Translations under genes and position numbers: made by a program
Part shown: piece by piece, positions 24,537 to 31,533 of the stretch
Position numbering within the stretch: the stretch's first letter is position 1
Layout: every line of letters begins with the position of its first letter
The notes under the pieces: model-generated
What the model was told of the DNA's origin: nothing
The model's input: only the letters and a program-made list of their open reading frames with translations
Database searches by the model: none
NCBI GenBank assembly: GCA_905211345.1
Contig: CAJMAO010000001.1
Span: 1-64,000, forward strand
DNA length: 64,000 bases
Source: an uncultured Prevotella sp.
GTDB taxonomy: Bacteria > Bacteroidota > Bacteroidia > Bacteroidales > Bacteroidaceae
Reading direction: 5' to 3'

Positions 24537-24850
24537 TTAATTTTTAGCAATAAAAAAACCGTGTTGCGTGTTGCTAAAGCCTAAATGCAAGCTCCGTGGG
24601 TGTTTCCACTCCACGACACGGCACGGTTTATTTCATATGAATACAATCAATGTACGGGCACAAAAAACGCCGACAATGAAGCCAGCGGATTGCACCGCAT
24701 TTAGTTTTAGCACCGCAAAAATACGCATTTATTCTGATACGGCAAAGAAAACCGCACGGAAAATGATATGCACCCGGCACATGGCATACCCCCTCCCCCG
24801 TCAGGGGCGAAAAAAATCCACGCTGCCTCTCTCCAAAAATTTTTTTTTCG
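24537..24850. other. Structured gene-free stretch
   Basis: It holds an imperfect palindrome at 24556-24629 (AAACCGTGTTGCGTG on the left, CACGACACGGCACGGTTT on the right) between the divergent 95-residue and 152-residue genes. Open frames in it lack coding features. It could be a regulatory site or a replication-origin-like region. Confidence 0.4.
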
Positions 24851-24858
24851 TAACTTTG
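24851..24858 (+). promoter_or_regulatory. -7 promoter element of the 152-residue gene
   Basis: TAACTTTG, 26 bp before the start codon. No TTTG at -33. Confidence 0.5.
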
Positions 24859-24884
24859 TGACATAACACAAAGACTAAACAGGC

Positions 24885-25343
24885 ATGGCGAAGTTAACAC
24901 TGCTGCTGCGTGAGGGGTATTTCCTTTGCCCTGAAAGCGGCGAAATGTACACCGAGGTTAGCGGACGCTTCACGGGCATAAGTACGGCTAAATACAAGGG
25001 TTTCACTTATTGGGCGGTAGGGCTGTCCGACGGCACAGATGATATGTGTGTGCTGCTGCAACTGAAAAGCAGCGCATTTGCGAACCTTGTCCTGTCGTTG
25101 GTCGGCTGTAAGTTCCGCATATTGACACTCCAGCCGTACTTGGAGAAATGGAACGGTAAGGAAATAAAGAAGCTAAGCGTGTACGTAGACGGTGGTCGGT
25201 ACTCTGCACCTTACATGGAGCTGCCACAGATAAGGCGAGTACGTGACGACAAAGGCAAGCCGTGGCACTGCGACTACTCCGAACGCCTGAAAAGATTGGC
25301 CGAATTAGCGGGCCACATAAACACGTCCAACGCACACGTATAA
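24885..25343 (+). CDS. Hypothetical 152-residue protein, only rightward gene of the element
   Basis: A soluble protein of no family I can name. It begins MAKLTLLLREGYFLCPESGE. It has a beta-rich centre (GRFTGISTAKYKGFTYWAVGL, LVGCKFRILTLQPYLEKW) with the look of an OB-like barrel, which would fit single-stranded nucleic-acid binding, and a basic helical C-terminus. It has its own promoter and runs against all other element genes, as cargo or accessory genes often do. The fold assignment is a guess. Confidence 0.6.
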   Translation: MAKLTLLLREGYFLCPESGEMYTEVSGRFTGISTAKYKGFTYWAVGLSDGTDDMCVLLQLKSSAFANLVLSLVGCKFRILTLQPYLEKWNGKEIKKLSVYVDGGRYSAPYMELPQIRRVRDDKGKPWHCDYSERLKRLAELAGHINTSNAHV

Positions 25344-25393
25344 GGTTGCACTTAACTGTAATTATTTGATTTTCAGCGATTTACAACAAATAA

Positions 25394-25424
25394 AGAGAGC
25401 GGTCGTTTAAGGGCCACCCTCTCT
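25394..25424. terminator. Terminator between convergent element genes
   Basis: AGAGAG / CTCTCT (25394-25399 with 25419-25424) plus GG/CC pairs, between the 152-residue and 206-residue genes. Confidence 0.45.
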
Positions 25425-25438
25425 ATTATGATAGGCAA

Positions 25439-26059
25439 CTACTTAATGTAACATAATGCCTTTGGGTCAATCTCTGCCTTGTCCTTGTGGAGCATGATTA
25501 ATCCGCACTTACCCCATGCGTCAGCGTCAACGACTGGCGAGAAGTTGAATGGTGCGCCGACATCGTGCTTGCTAACAAACGAAAGATAGGCATCCAGCTT
25601 TTCTTTTGCCTCCTGCGCCAACCGCCACGCCTCCGCCTGTTCCTCTGTCTCGGCGAATATGCTATTTGCTTCGGCCAAATCCGCTTGCAGTTTCTCACGG
25701 TCAAGCGTCGCCCTGCCGTCTGAAAAAGTGAAGTAATCCAACCGGACTTTAAGGCTGCGCATCTCTTTTGTGAGCTGCGTGCAAATCTCCGTAAGCTGCT
25801 CCCTCCAAGTCCTCGTATCTACGTGTTCTGCCGTGATGGGATATGGCGTGTGTGCCTGTGCGTTCTGAATAGCTTGCCGTTGAGCCTCGCTACAAATGAA
25901 GTCTTTATCCGCTATGCGTGAGAGGTCGAAGTCAGCCAGTTTCAGGCCGGTATCAATGACGGCTGAAATGGCTGCGTTAATACGCTGCTCCGTGTGCTTG
26001 TAATCGACCATTCTCGCTGTAATGGCATTGTCATTCTTGAAAATCAAAAGTCTTTCCAT
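25439..26059 (-). CDS. Hypothetical 206-residue protein of the element
   Basis: A soluble protein without recognised domain. It begins MERLLIFKNDNAITARMVDY and has a long helical and probably coiled-coil middle (about residues 85-150, rich in Glu, Ala and Lys). The C-terminus is more globular. Similar helical proteins are common in Bacteroidales integrative elements and phages. It is the last gene of the leftward replication group, before a convergent terminator. Confidence 0.6.
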   Translation of the reverse strand: MERLLIFKNDNAITARMVDYKHTEQRINAAISAVIDTGLKLADFDLSRIADKDFICSEAQRQAIQNAQAHTPYPITAEHVDTRTWREQLTEICTQLTKEMRSLKVRLDYFTFSDGRATLDREKLQADLAEANSIFAETEEQAEAWRLAQEAKEKLDAYLSFVSKHDVGAPFNFSPVVDADAWGKCGLIMLHKDKAEIDPKALCYIK

Positions 26060-26081
26060 TTCGTTTAATTTTTAGTGTTGA

Positions 26082-26252
26082 TTAAATATCCTTAGTTAAA
26101 TCTTCGTCCACCTCTACGATAAACGTAATAAGGTGAATTGCCCTGTTTTTGTTCCGCCCTTTGGCTGCTTCGCCGAAATAGGCGTGCTTCAATTTGCCTT
26201 TGTCGAGCAAACGTAAAAGCCTTGTCAGTTTAGATTTTGTAAAATTATTCAT
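26082..26252 (-). CDS. 56-residue basic protein
   Basis: A short frame starting MNNFTKSKLTRLLRLL, followed by a basic middle (DKGKLKHAYFGEAAKGRNKN) and an acidic end VEVDEDLTKDI. It lies 22 bp before the 206-residue gene and 19 bp after the 98-residue gene, in line with the operon. Its composition fits a small nucleic-acid-associated or regulatory protein, but no family is recognised. Confidence 0.5.
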   Translation of the reverse strand: MNNFTKSKLTRLLRLLDKGKLKHAYFGEAAKGRNKNRAIHLITFIVEVDEDLTKDI

Positions 26253-26271
26253 AATCTTTGTTTTTAATGGG

Positions 26272-26568
26272 TTAATTTATATCCGTTCTTTGCAGTTCTT
26301 GAAAGTAAAACTCTCCTCGTCCGTCAGGTGTGACCCTTGCCGTTATCCACTGCGGTACTCTGCCGTACATCTGATAAAATGTTTCTACCCCGACCGTGCG
26401 CTCCACCATGTCGCCAACGCTTGCGTAACCGTTGGCTTTGGCGAAAGCGTCGTTGACTTTCAGCTCCACCGCATCGTGGCACCCATACCAGCGGCGTATG
26501 GTGATAACCTCGCCATTGAACACATCCTCCAAAATCTCGTAGTCCTCGTTTTGCTCTAAAATTTTCAT
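26272..26568 (-). CDS. Hypothetical 98-residue protein of the element
   Basis: A small soluble protein beginning MKILEQNEDYEILEDV, with VITIRRWYGCHDAVELK and a C-terminal strand-rich part (WITARVTPDGRGEFYFQ). No family is recognised. It starts 3 bp after the primase-like gene, which indicates coupling to the replication genes. It has no export signal. Confidence 0.6.
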   Translation of the reverse strand: MKILEQNEDYEILEDVFNGEVITIRRWYGCHDAVELKVNDAFAKANGYASVGDMVERTVGVETFYQMYGRVPQWITARVTPDGRGEFYFQELQRTDIN

Positions 26569-26571
26569 GTC

Positions 26572-27171
26572 TTATCTCCTTCTTTTATTTAGTAAATATT
26601 GATTTACGTCCGCGCATACGAAAGCGTCAGACACTGCCATGCGCTTATTGGGCAAACGCAATCCGTGCCATGCCTCGGCGTTAAGGCTGTCAGCGAACAT
26701 TACGACATCATGCCCGGCCAACTGCACCAGCATATCCCCTGTGACATTCTGCCCATAGCCGACAGCCAGCCATGTAAAAGACGGTTCGGCCACCGCTCCT
26801 AATAAGGCCGTGATTTCATCTTGGACAATGGCGATAGTTGAGGCATCATGTACCAAATGACCGCCAAAGAACGACGGCGCAGTAAACCACCACTCATAAG
26901 GCGGCATTAGCCTGTGAGTAATAGATTCTGCCGTAATGACTTGCCCTGTGCCAACGTCGAATAACACAGCGCTTCCGTTCAATGGCTTGCCGTCTGCATC
27001 CAGCCTCCATAATGCCGCCGCTCCGTCCGTCTTGCAAGCTCCGATGTGATATAAAGGTATAAGCCTATCGGTTGCCTTAACACCGACGGTGCTTATCAGA
27101 TATGCGACAAGGCACGAATAATATGACGGTCTGACTATCTCCTTGTAAATATGTTTCTTGTACTCTTTCAT
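26572..27171 (-). CDS. Primase/TOPRIM-like protein (DUF6371-like)
   Basis: A 199-residue protein. The second half has TOPRIM-like order: TIAIVQDEITALL (acidic strand end), then WLAVGYGQNVTG, then the strand HDVVMFADSLN with its acidic residue. The first half includes WRLDADGKPLNGSAVLFD. This resembles the DUF6371 and primase C-terminal regions of Bacteroidales mobilisable elements, though the usual DxD pair is altered. With the RepA-like ATPase upstream it may start replication of the excised element. No zinc-binding N-domain is present. Moderately sure. Confidence 0.6.
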   Translation of the reverse strand: MKEYKKHIYKEIVRPSYYSCLVAYLISTVGVKATDRLIPLYHIGACKTDGAAALWRLDADGKPLNGSAVLFDVGTGQVITAESITHRLMPPYEWWFTAPSFFGGHLVHDASTIAIVQDEITALLGAVAEPSFTWLAVGYGQNVTGDMLVQLAGHDVVMFADSLNAEAWHGLRLPNKRMAVSDAFVCADVNQYLLNKRRR

Positions 27172-27250
27172 ATCTTCTGTTTCTTGTTACCCTTTGTTAC
27201 CTCTGTTACCCCTCGCAATAGGGGTAACAAGGGTAACATGGGGTAACACA

Positions 27251-28306
27251 TTACTTTTTATTTAAATACTTGTTTACCGATTTGGCCGAAACTCCCAGCT
27301 CTGCTGCAATCTGCCTTTGGGTCCAACCTCGCGCTGCCAATTCCTTAGCTTTTGCCACCCGGTCGTTAATATCCTTGTCACTCGGTTCTTTCAAATGCTC
27401 CCTTTCGGTTGCAAAGCCTTGGAATACAAATTGCGTGAATGAATCTATCTGCTCAATGGCGTAAATTAAAACATTGTCCTTGTCATACTTGAAACTACCA
27501 TATCTGCATTTGACTTGTTTGACGTATCGCAATGCCGGGTCTTTGGCAGACTGACCGACGGCGAAAACACTATCAAAAAAATTAAAGAGTTTCTTTGAGC
27601 CTCCTAAATCATTTTGAGTGATAGGGTTCGTCATTGTGCGTTTGGGTGTATGCGCGATTATAAGCAAGCTCCAGCCATATTTGAATTTAAGGCGCATGAA
27701 TTGCCGCATAAGACTAACCGCGTCAGTTCCTTTCTCGCTGTCTTTACATAGCCATGTGATGTTGTCAACTATCACAACTTTTGCACCGATTTCCAATGCT
27801 GCCGATTCTATGTCTTGCATCAGTCTGTTTTCAAAGTCAGCGTCAAGTGCTTCACGGTTTATCTCCACCCGAAAGAAGTTGTCAGGGAATCGCGCCAATA
27901 TATTTGTATTTTTGTCGGTATATCGCATTTGGAACTGCTTGTCGGAAAGTTCAAAATCAAAGTATAATACCCTTATTCCTCGCCTTGCAATGTCCGCACC
28001 AATCATCACTGCATACAATGACTTGCCTAAATTACTATCACTGAATAAACAGCTTATTTCACCCTCGTACCAAAGTTCCAGCCAAAGCGGTGTGGGGTTT
28101 GGCCGGTTCGCCGCTTCCTTAATTGTTGCATTGGCCGTCCTCACCCTAAACACTCCTACGTCCTGCGGCTCTTGGCTATCAAGCAGTCTTTGATATTCTT
28201 CTTTTAGGTCAAAGTCAGCCGCCATCACTTTGGATTTGTCAAAATTTTGTTGTATATTTGCACTCGGTATTATCGGGGCGGCTTCGGCCGCTTTTTTTGT
28301 TCTCAT
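27251..28306 (-). CDS. RepA-like AAA ATPase with C-terminal HTH
   Basis: A 351-residue RecA-fold ATPase of the AAA_25/RepA helicase type. Walker A is SDSNLGKS (about residue 90), Walker B is KVVIVDNITW, and IIAHTPKR and NDLGGSKKLFNFFDS follow. The C-terminus has a helix-turn-helix, GWTQRQIAAELGVSAKSV. Such proteins act in initiation or helicase loading on plasmids and islands. Its start overlaps the 51-residue gene by 4 bp (ATGA). It is the main evidence that the element can replicate after excision. Confidence 0.8.
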   Translation of the reverse strand: MRTKKAAEAAPIIPSANIQQNFDKSKVMAADFDLKEEYQRLLDSQEPQDVGVFRVRTANATIKEAANRPNPTPLWLELWYEGEISCLFSDSNLGKSLYAVMIGADIARRGIRVLYFDFELSDKQFQMRYTDKNTNILARFPDNFFRVEINREALDADFENRLMQDIESAALEIGAKVVIVDNITWLCKDSEKGTDAVSLMRQFMRLKFKYGWSLLIIAHTPKRTMTNPITQNDLGGSKKLFNFFDSVFAVGQSAKDPALRYVKQVKCRYGSFKYDKDNVLIYAIEQIDSFTQFVFQGFATEREHLKEPSDKDINDRVAKAKELAARGWTQRQIAAELGVSAKSVNKYLNKK

Positions 28307-28458
28307 AACTCCGCCTCCTTGTCTTTGGGTCTACGTCTGCGCTCTTCGGCTATCAGTTTAACGACATCCGAGAAGTCATCATTTACTCTTTCATCGTCTA
28401 TAACTTGTACGTCTTGTGGGTCAACGTCAAACTCTTTGCCCCTGATTACAATCTTCAT
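28303..28458 (-). CDS. 51-residue charged protein
   Basis: A short frame beginning MKIVIRGKEFDVDPQDVQVI and ending with a very basic-acidic tail (ERRRRPKDKEAEL). It starts 17 bp after the HTH gene and overlaps the ATPase start by 4 bp. Coupled small genes of this kind often encode partners of the replication protein. No family is recognised. Confidence 0.55.
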   Translation of the reverse strand: MKIVIRGKEFDVDPQDVQVIDDERVNDDFSDVVKLIAEERRRRPKDKEAEL

Positions 28459-28475
28459 TGTTTAGTCCTCCTTGT

Positions 28476-28784
28476 TTAGTTTTTGTGTTTGTATTTGAAC
28501 GTTCGTTTCTCTCTTACGGCCTCGTCTATCGACTCTGCCTCATACAATACACGGCCTCCTGCCTTTTTTGCCGTTATAAGTCCCTCTTTTGTCAGTCTTG
28601 CCAGCGTCGGCAAAGTGACATGGAGCAGTTGTGCCGTCTCCGCTCGGCTGTAATACCTCGGTTCTCTCGGTTTAATAGCCTCAAGCAGCTTGTCCGTCAC
28701 CCTCTCCACGATTATATTTATAACTGGGTTAAGCCACGGCATAAGTGCCGACATTTGTGTTTGGTTTAGTCCTGTGTTCGTCAT
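28476..28784 (-). CDS. Excisionase/AlpA-like helix-turn-helix protein
   Basis: A 102-residue protein. Its C-terminal half is an HTH_17-type domain (YYSRAETAQLLHVTLPTLAR, then TKEGLITAKKAGGRVLYEAE), the winged-helix form used by excisionases and AlpA-like activators. The N-terminal half is an amphipathic helix with NPVINIIVERVTDKLLEAI. It is the first gene of the leftward replication operon, behind its own -7 element. It may control excision and the downstream genes. Confidence 0.78.
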   Translation of the reverse strand: MTNTGLNQTQMSALMPWLNPVINIIVERVTDKLLEAIKPREPRYYSRAETAQLLHVTLPTLARLTKEGLITAKKAGGRVLYEAESIDEAVREKRTFKYKHKN

Positions 28785-28843
28785 AACTTTGTTATTTATT
28801 AGTTATGAAGTATCAGGGTCGCGACTTCCTTAACTTCTTGCTG

Positions 28844-28851
28844 CAAAGTTA
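28844..28851 (-). promoter_or_regulatory. -7 promoter element of the replication operon
   Basis: Minus-strand TAACTTTG, 59 bp before the HTH gene. The -33 element is not evident. Confidence 0.5.
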
Positions 28852-28890
28852 AGTGAAGAAAAAAATAAAAGAAAAAAGGGGATTTTACGA

Positions 28891-28923
28891 TAAAAAGTAA
28901 GCCGCTCATAGTGAACGGCTTAC
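28891..28923 (-). terminator. Terminator of the integrase operon
   Basis: GTAAGCCG / CGGCTTAC (28897-28904 with 28916-28923), minus-strand tail TTTTTA. It separates integrase transcription from the replication operon. Confidence 0.75.
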
Positions 28924-28967
28924 AAAAAATAAAGGTGATAGTATCAGGTGACTTTCAGGTGACAAAT

Positions 28968-29753
28968 CTAAAGATAATAGAATACACGCTGTAATTTATC
29001 GTCAGGTTCTAATATACTTGGCTTATAGTCTTTGTGATATTTACAACCTATAAGGTTGCAAAACTCCTTATACCACGCTCTGAATGTGTTTGGGCGCATA
29101 GCTGGCATGAGTTTTCCACTATTATAAATCATCAGAGCTATTTTAGCTAAATCCTTATCACTCCAATTTTGCTTCAAATCGGGTAGAAGATTATCCTTGA
29201 AATAGTCTATATTACCATTTCCGCCACCCCGAAATGCTATCCTAAAACATTGCCGCAATTCATCTTCATTCATCTTACGTTTGTATTGTTGGCTTTGTTC
29301 CTTTGCCTCGGCCTTGCTGGGCTTTTCTCCATTGTCATATTTGGCCAGCTCGTCAATAATTTTGCTAATATCTGCAAGTAAGCTGTTTGCGTGGCTCGTA
29401 ACCCCGGCCAAACCGCCGACAACACGGCTCGCCCATTCTTCACCGTCTATTTTCTTTATCTTCTCGTATATTGAATCCAGCTCGGAATATTCAGGAAAGA
29501 ATTTGTCTTGGTTCAGGCTTTTAGGTGCATTACGCAATACCAGCCGTGCCGTTTGCAAATTGTCTTTCAGCTTGCTTGCGTCTGCTGTCAGCTCATCTTC
29601 AATCGTCGTAACGTCAAAGTTGCTTATCTTTTCTATCAGGTTGTCAAATACTTCCAGCCTGTCAACGCCACGGCTAAAACCGCCGATAGCGCACCCCCGA
29701 AACAAACGGTCAACCTCGGCCATGAGGTTTCTAAATTGTCTTATTGCATCCAT
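28968..29753 (-). CDS. Hypothetical 261-residue protein coupled to the integrase
   Basis: A soluble, mainly helical protein with a charged middle (KPSKAEAKEQSQQYKRK) and a more conserved-looking C-terminal part (WSDKDLAKIALMIYNSGKL, then TFRAWYKEFCNLIG). Its ATG overlaps the integrase stop by one base (TAATG). Proteins of this size and position follow integrases in several Bacteroidales elements. I see no catalytic motif. It may take part in recombination or in control of the element. Confidence 0.65.
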   Translation of the reverse strand: MDAIRQFRNLMAEVDRLFRGCAIGGFSRGVDRLEVFDNLIEKISNFDVTTIEDELTADASKLKDNLQTARLVLRNAPKSLNQDKFFPEYSELDSIYEKIKKIDGEEWASRVVGGLAGVTSHANSLLADISKIIDELAKYDNGEKPSKAEAKEQSQQYKRKMNEDELRQCFRIAFRGGGNGNIDYFKDNLLPDLKQNWSDKDLAKIALMIYNSGKLMPAMRPNTFRAWYKEFCNLIGCKYHKDYKPSILEPDDKLQRVFYYL

Positions 29754-31174
29754 TAGAATAATCCCTCGTTAGTTGCTTTATTTTCCTTGTCTGCTAATTT
29801 CTTCGCTATTGCATCCGCTATCTCGTCAGAAGATAGTTTGACGTACTCACGGAAAGTCTTTGCGTCCTTGTGCCCTGATACGCTCATCATCTGCACCTCG
29901 TCAAACAGCCCTGTCAGGTACAAGTTTGTTATGCCGCTGCGCCGTGCCGTGTGACTGCTTACGAGGTCGTAACGTGGTTTTACGACATATCCCTTAGCGT
30001 CACGCATAAAGGACACTTCGCCACGTTCTTCCATTGTCCGCTCTCTCATTGTCAGCACGGTACGCTCCAACTTTGCCAAAGACGGCACTACCTTAGACAA
30101 ATCTTTTAATATCTTTTTGACATAGCGGTTTAGTATAACATCGCTTACTTTGGGTATTTCGTAGTTGTACTTTTCAGCGATGCAAAGTAAATTATTATTT
30201 AAGATAGGTATAACCACGGTGTTACCTGTCTTTTCCTGAACGATACGCACAACCTTTGTCCCTTTGGGTGTGGTGACAAAGTTCTCTCGTTCCAAACGGC
30301 TGTAATCGCTGAAACGTTGACAGGTATAGCAACCTACGAGGAACACGTCACGGACAACCGATTTAAGGCCGTCCAGCTTCATTTCGTAAAGAGCTTGCAA
30401 CTCCTGTTCCGTAAGATAGATTTCCTTTGCCTTGTCGGTTTCCTGTACTTTCTTCGTACTGAAAGCCGTCAGTGCCCGTGTGTTATTATGTAATCTCTTT
30501 TTATACGCATAGCCAACCATCGCACGGAAAGTGATTAAATACTTGTTTACCGACTTCACCATGTAACCCTCTTTTTCCATAAAATTGATGAAACTATCTG
30601 TTAAAGTTTCGTCAATGTCAGCCCAGGTAAAGGGGTGCTTTTTGTAGAAACGCTTTAAGACACCAAAGAAGCTGCCCCACGCCTTGCATGTGTTTTTCTC
30701 GTATGTTTCGCCGTTGTATTTTATTTCTCCGCTTCGTATTCCGTCCAAAAAGTCCTGCATAAAAAGAATTACGTCGGCCTTGCGTGCCGCTTCCTTTTCC
30801 GCTTCAATGCGCATCTGTTCCTCTTGCGCCTTGCGTTCTTCATCTTCCCTTATACGCTGTTGTTCCCTTGCCTCTTTGAAAATCACATCGGCGACCGCTT
30901 CATCTATAATGTCTTTGTCGAATACGCCTTGTTCCGTCAGGTTATCGAGGGCATTATCTACGCCCTGCATTTTTGCATAGACCTCCTTGCCGTCTTTTGT
31001 CTTTAAAAACTTGTTCCATTCCTCCAGCCCTGAATTGGCTTTTTCCCATGTGATAATGTCAACTTGAATAAGGCTGTTCACGAAAATGTCAACTTTCGGG
31101 CTTCTTTTCCTAATTCTCGTGTAAAGTGTGGCATATCCGGCCACGTTCTTTGTTCTCAAAAAAAATGTTCTCAT
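29753..31174 (-). CDS. Tyrosine recombinase (integrase) of the tRNA-Glu element
   Basis: A 473-residue phage-type integrase. It has an N-terminal arm-binding part, a charged coiled-coil insertion (about residues 90-140, EEERKAQEEQMRIEAEKEAA), a core-binding domain (about 150-260) and the catalytic domain with Arg in TCQRFSDYSRL, HTARRSG (H-x-x-R), GHKDAKTF and the nucleophile Tyr in FREYVKL. It should act on the 20-bp att core. ATG 31174 was chosen; a GTG 18 codons upstream is less likely. It starts 45 bp from the right arm-site cluster and about 180 bp from attR. Confidence 0.92.
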   Translation of the reverse strand: MRTFFLRTKNVAGYATLYTRIRKRSPKVDIFVNSLIQVDIITWEKANSGLEEWNKFLKTKDGKEVYAKMQGVDNALDNLTEQGVFDKDIIDEAVADVIFKEAREQQRIREDEERKAQEEQMRIEAEKEAARKADVILFMQDFLDGIRSGEIKYNGETYEKNTCKAWGSFFGVLKRFYKKHPFTWADIDETLTDSFINFMEKEGYMVKSVNKYLITFRAMVGYAYKKRLHNNTRALTAFSTKKVQETDKAKEIYLTEQELQALYEMKLDGLKSVVRDVFLVGCYTCQRFSDYSRLERENFVTTPKGTKVVRIVQEKTGNTVVIPILNNNLLCIAEKYNYEIPKVSDVILNRYVKKILKDLSKVVPSLAKLERTVLTMRERTMEERGEVSFMRDAKGYVVKPRYDLVSSHTARRSGITNLYLTGLFDEVQMMSVSGHKDAKTFREYVKLSSDEIADAIAKKLADKENKATNEGLF

Positions 31175-31218
31175 ATCATGTGTTTTTAATTGCACTACAA
31201 AGATACAAAATTTTTCCG

Positions 31219-31271
31219 TTGCTACCACATTGCTACCACATTTTTTGCTTTTATTTTATCTTGCTACCACA
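31219..31271 (+). repeat. Right cluster of CCACA arm-site motifs
   Basis: TTGCTACCACA at 31219, 31230 and 31261. The first two are 11 bp apart. It shares ACCACA, orientation and spacing with the left cluster. Probable integrase arm-type sites, possibly also the integrase operator. Confidence 0.6.
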
Positions 31272-31355
31272 GCAAAATAAAAGTTTAGCTGATTATCAGG
31301 CAGTTACAATAAACATCTTTATCAAACAAAGTAAGAAAAAGTAATATTTGTAGTG

Positions 31356-31375
31356 CCCTATCCACTACAAAAGAA
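31356..31375 (+). repeat. attR, 20-bp direct repeat
   Basis: Identical to 23524-23543. The flank GTAGTG (31350-31355) makes a small inverted repeat with CACTAC inside the core. Confidence 0.9.
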
Positions 31376-31414
31376 GTCGCAAGGTTGGCAAATAGCCTTG
31401 TGGCTTCTTTTTTT
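31373..31414 (+). terminator. Original terminator of the tRNA operon
   Basis: GAAGTCGCAAGG / CCTTGTGGCTTC (31373-31384 with 31396-31407, two G-U pairs), then TTTTTTT. It stands directly after attR, where it would follow tRNA-Glu in an empty site. Confidence 0.75.
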
Positions 31415-31454
31415 ATACATAATACAAAAGTTTGATTGTTGACGTATGATGACA

Positions 31455-31494
31455 CAAAAAAGCGGCGCAAGAGTTAACATTACCTTACGCCGCT
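31455..31494 (-). terminator. Terminator of glgP
   Basis: GCGGCG / CGCCGC (31462-31467 with 31488-31493) extended by four more pairs. On the minus strand TTTTTTG follows. Confidence 0.75.
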
Positions 31495-31533
31495 CGATTC
31501 AAGAAGTAGTAGCCCTACTCTTTACCGTGATGA

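Larger units (their letters stand above)
23524..31375. mobile_element. Integrated element of about 7.85 kb in tRNA-Glu, satellite-like
   Basis: Bounded by the direct repeat CCCTATCCACTACAAAAGAA at 23524-23543 and 31356-31375, the first copy being the 3' end of tRNA-Glu. It carries a tyrosine recombinase at the right end, a helix-turn-helix protein of the AlpA/excisionase type, a RepA-like AAA ATPase, a primase/TOPRIM-like protein and about eight small unknown proteins. No relaxase, mating or virion genes are seen. All genes but one lie on the minus strand. The content resembles phage-inducible islands or a minimal replicating integrative element more than a conjugative one. The class is inferred; the borders are seen. 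Confidence 0.85.

Noticed and set aside
23524..31375. Element as a conjugative or mobilisable transposon
   Set aside because: No relaxase, coupling protein or transfer gene can be recognised; only integration and replication functions are visible.
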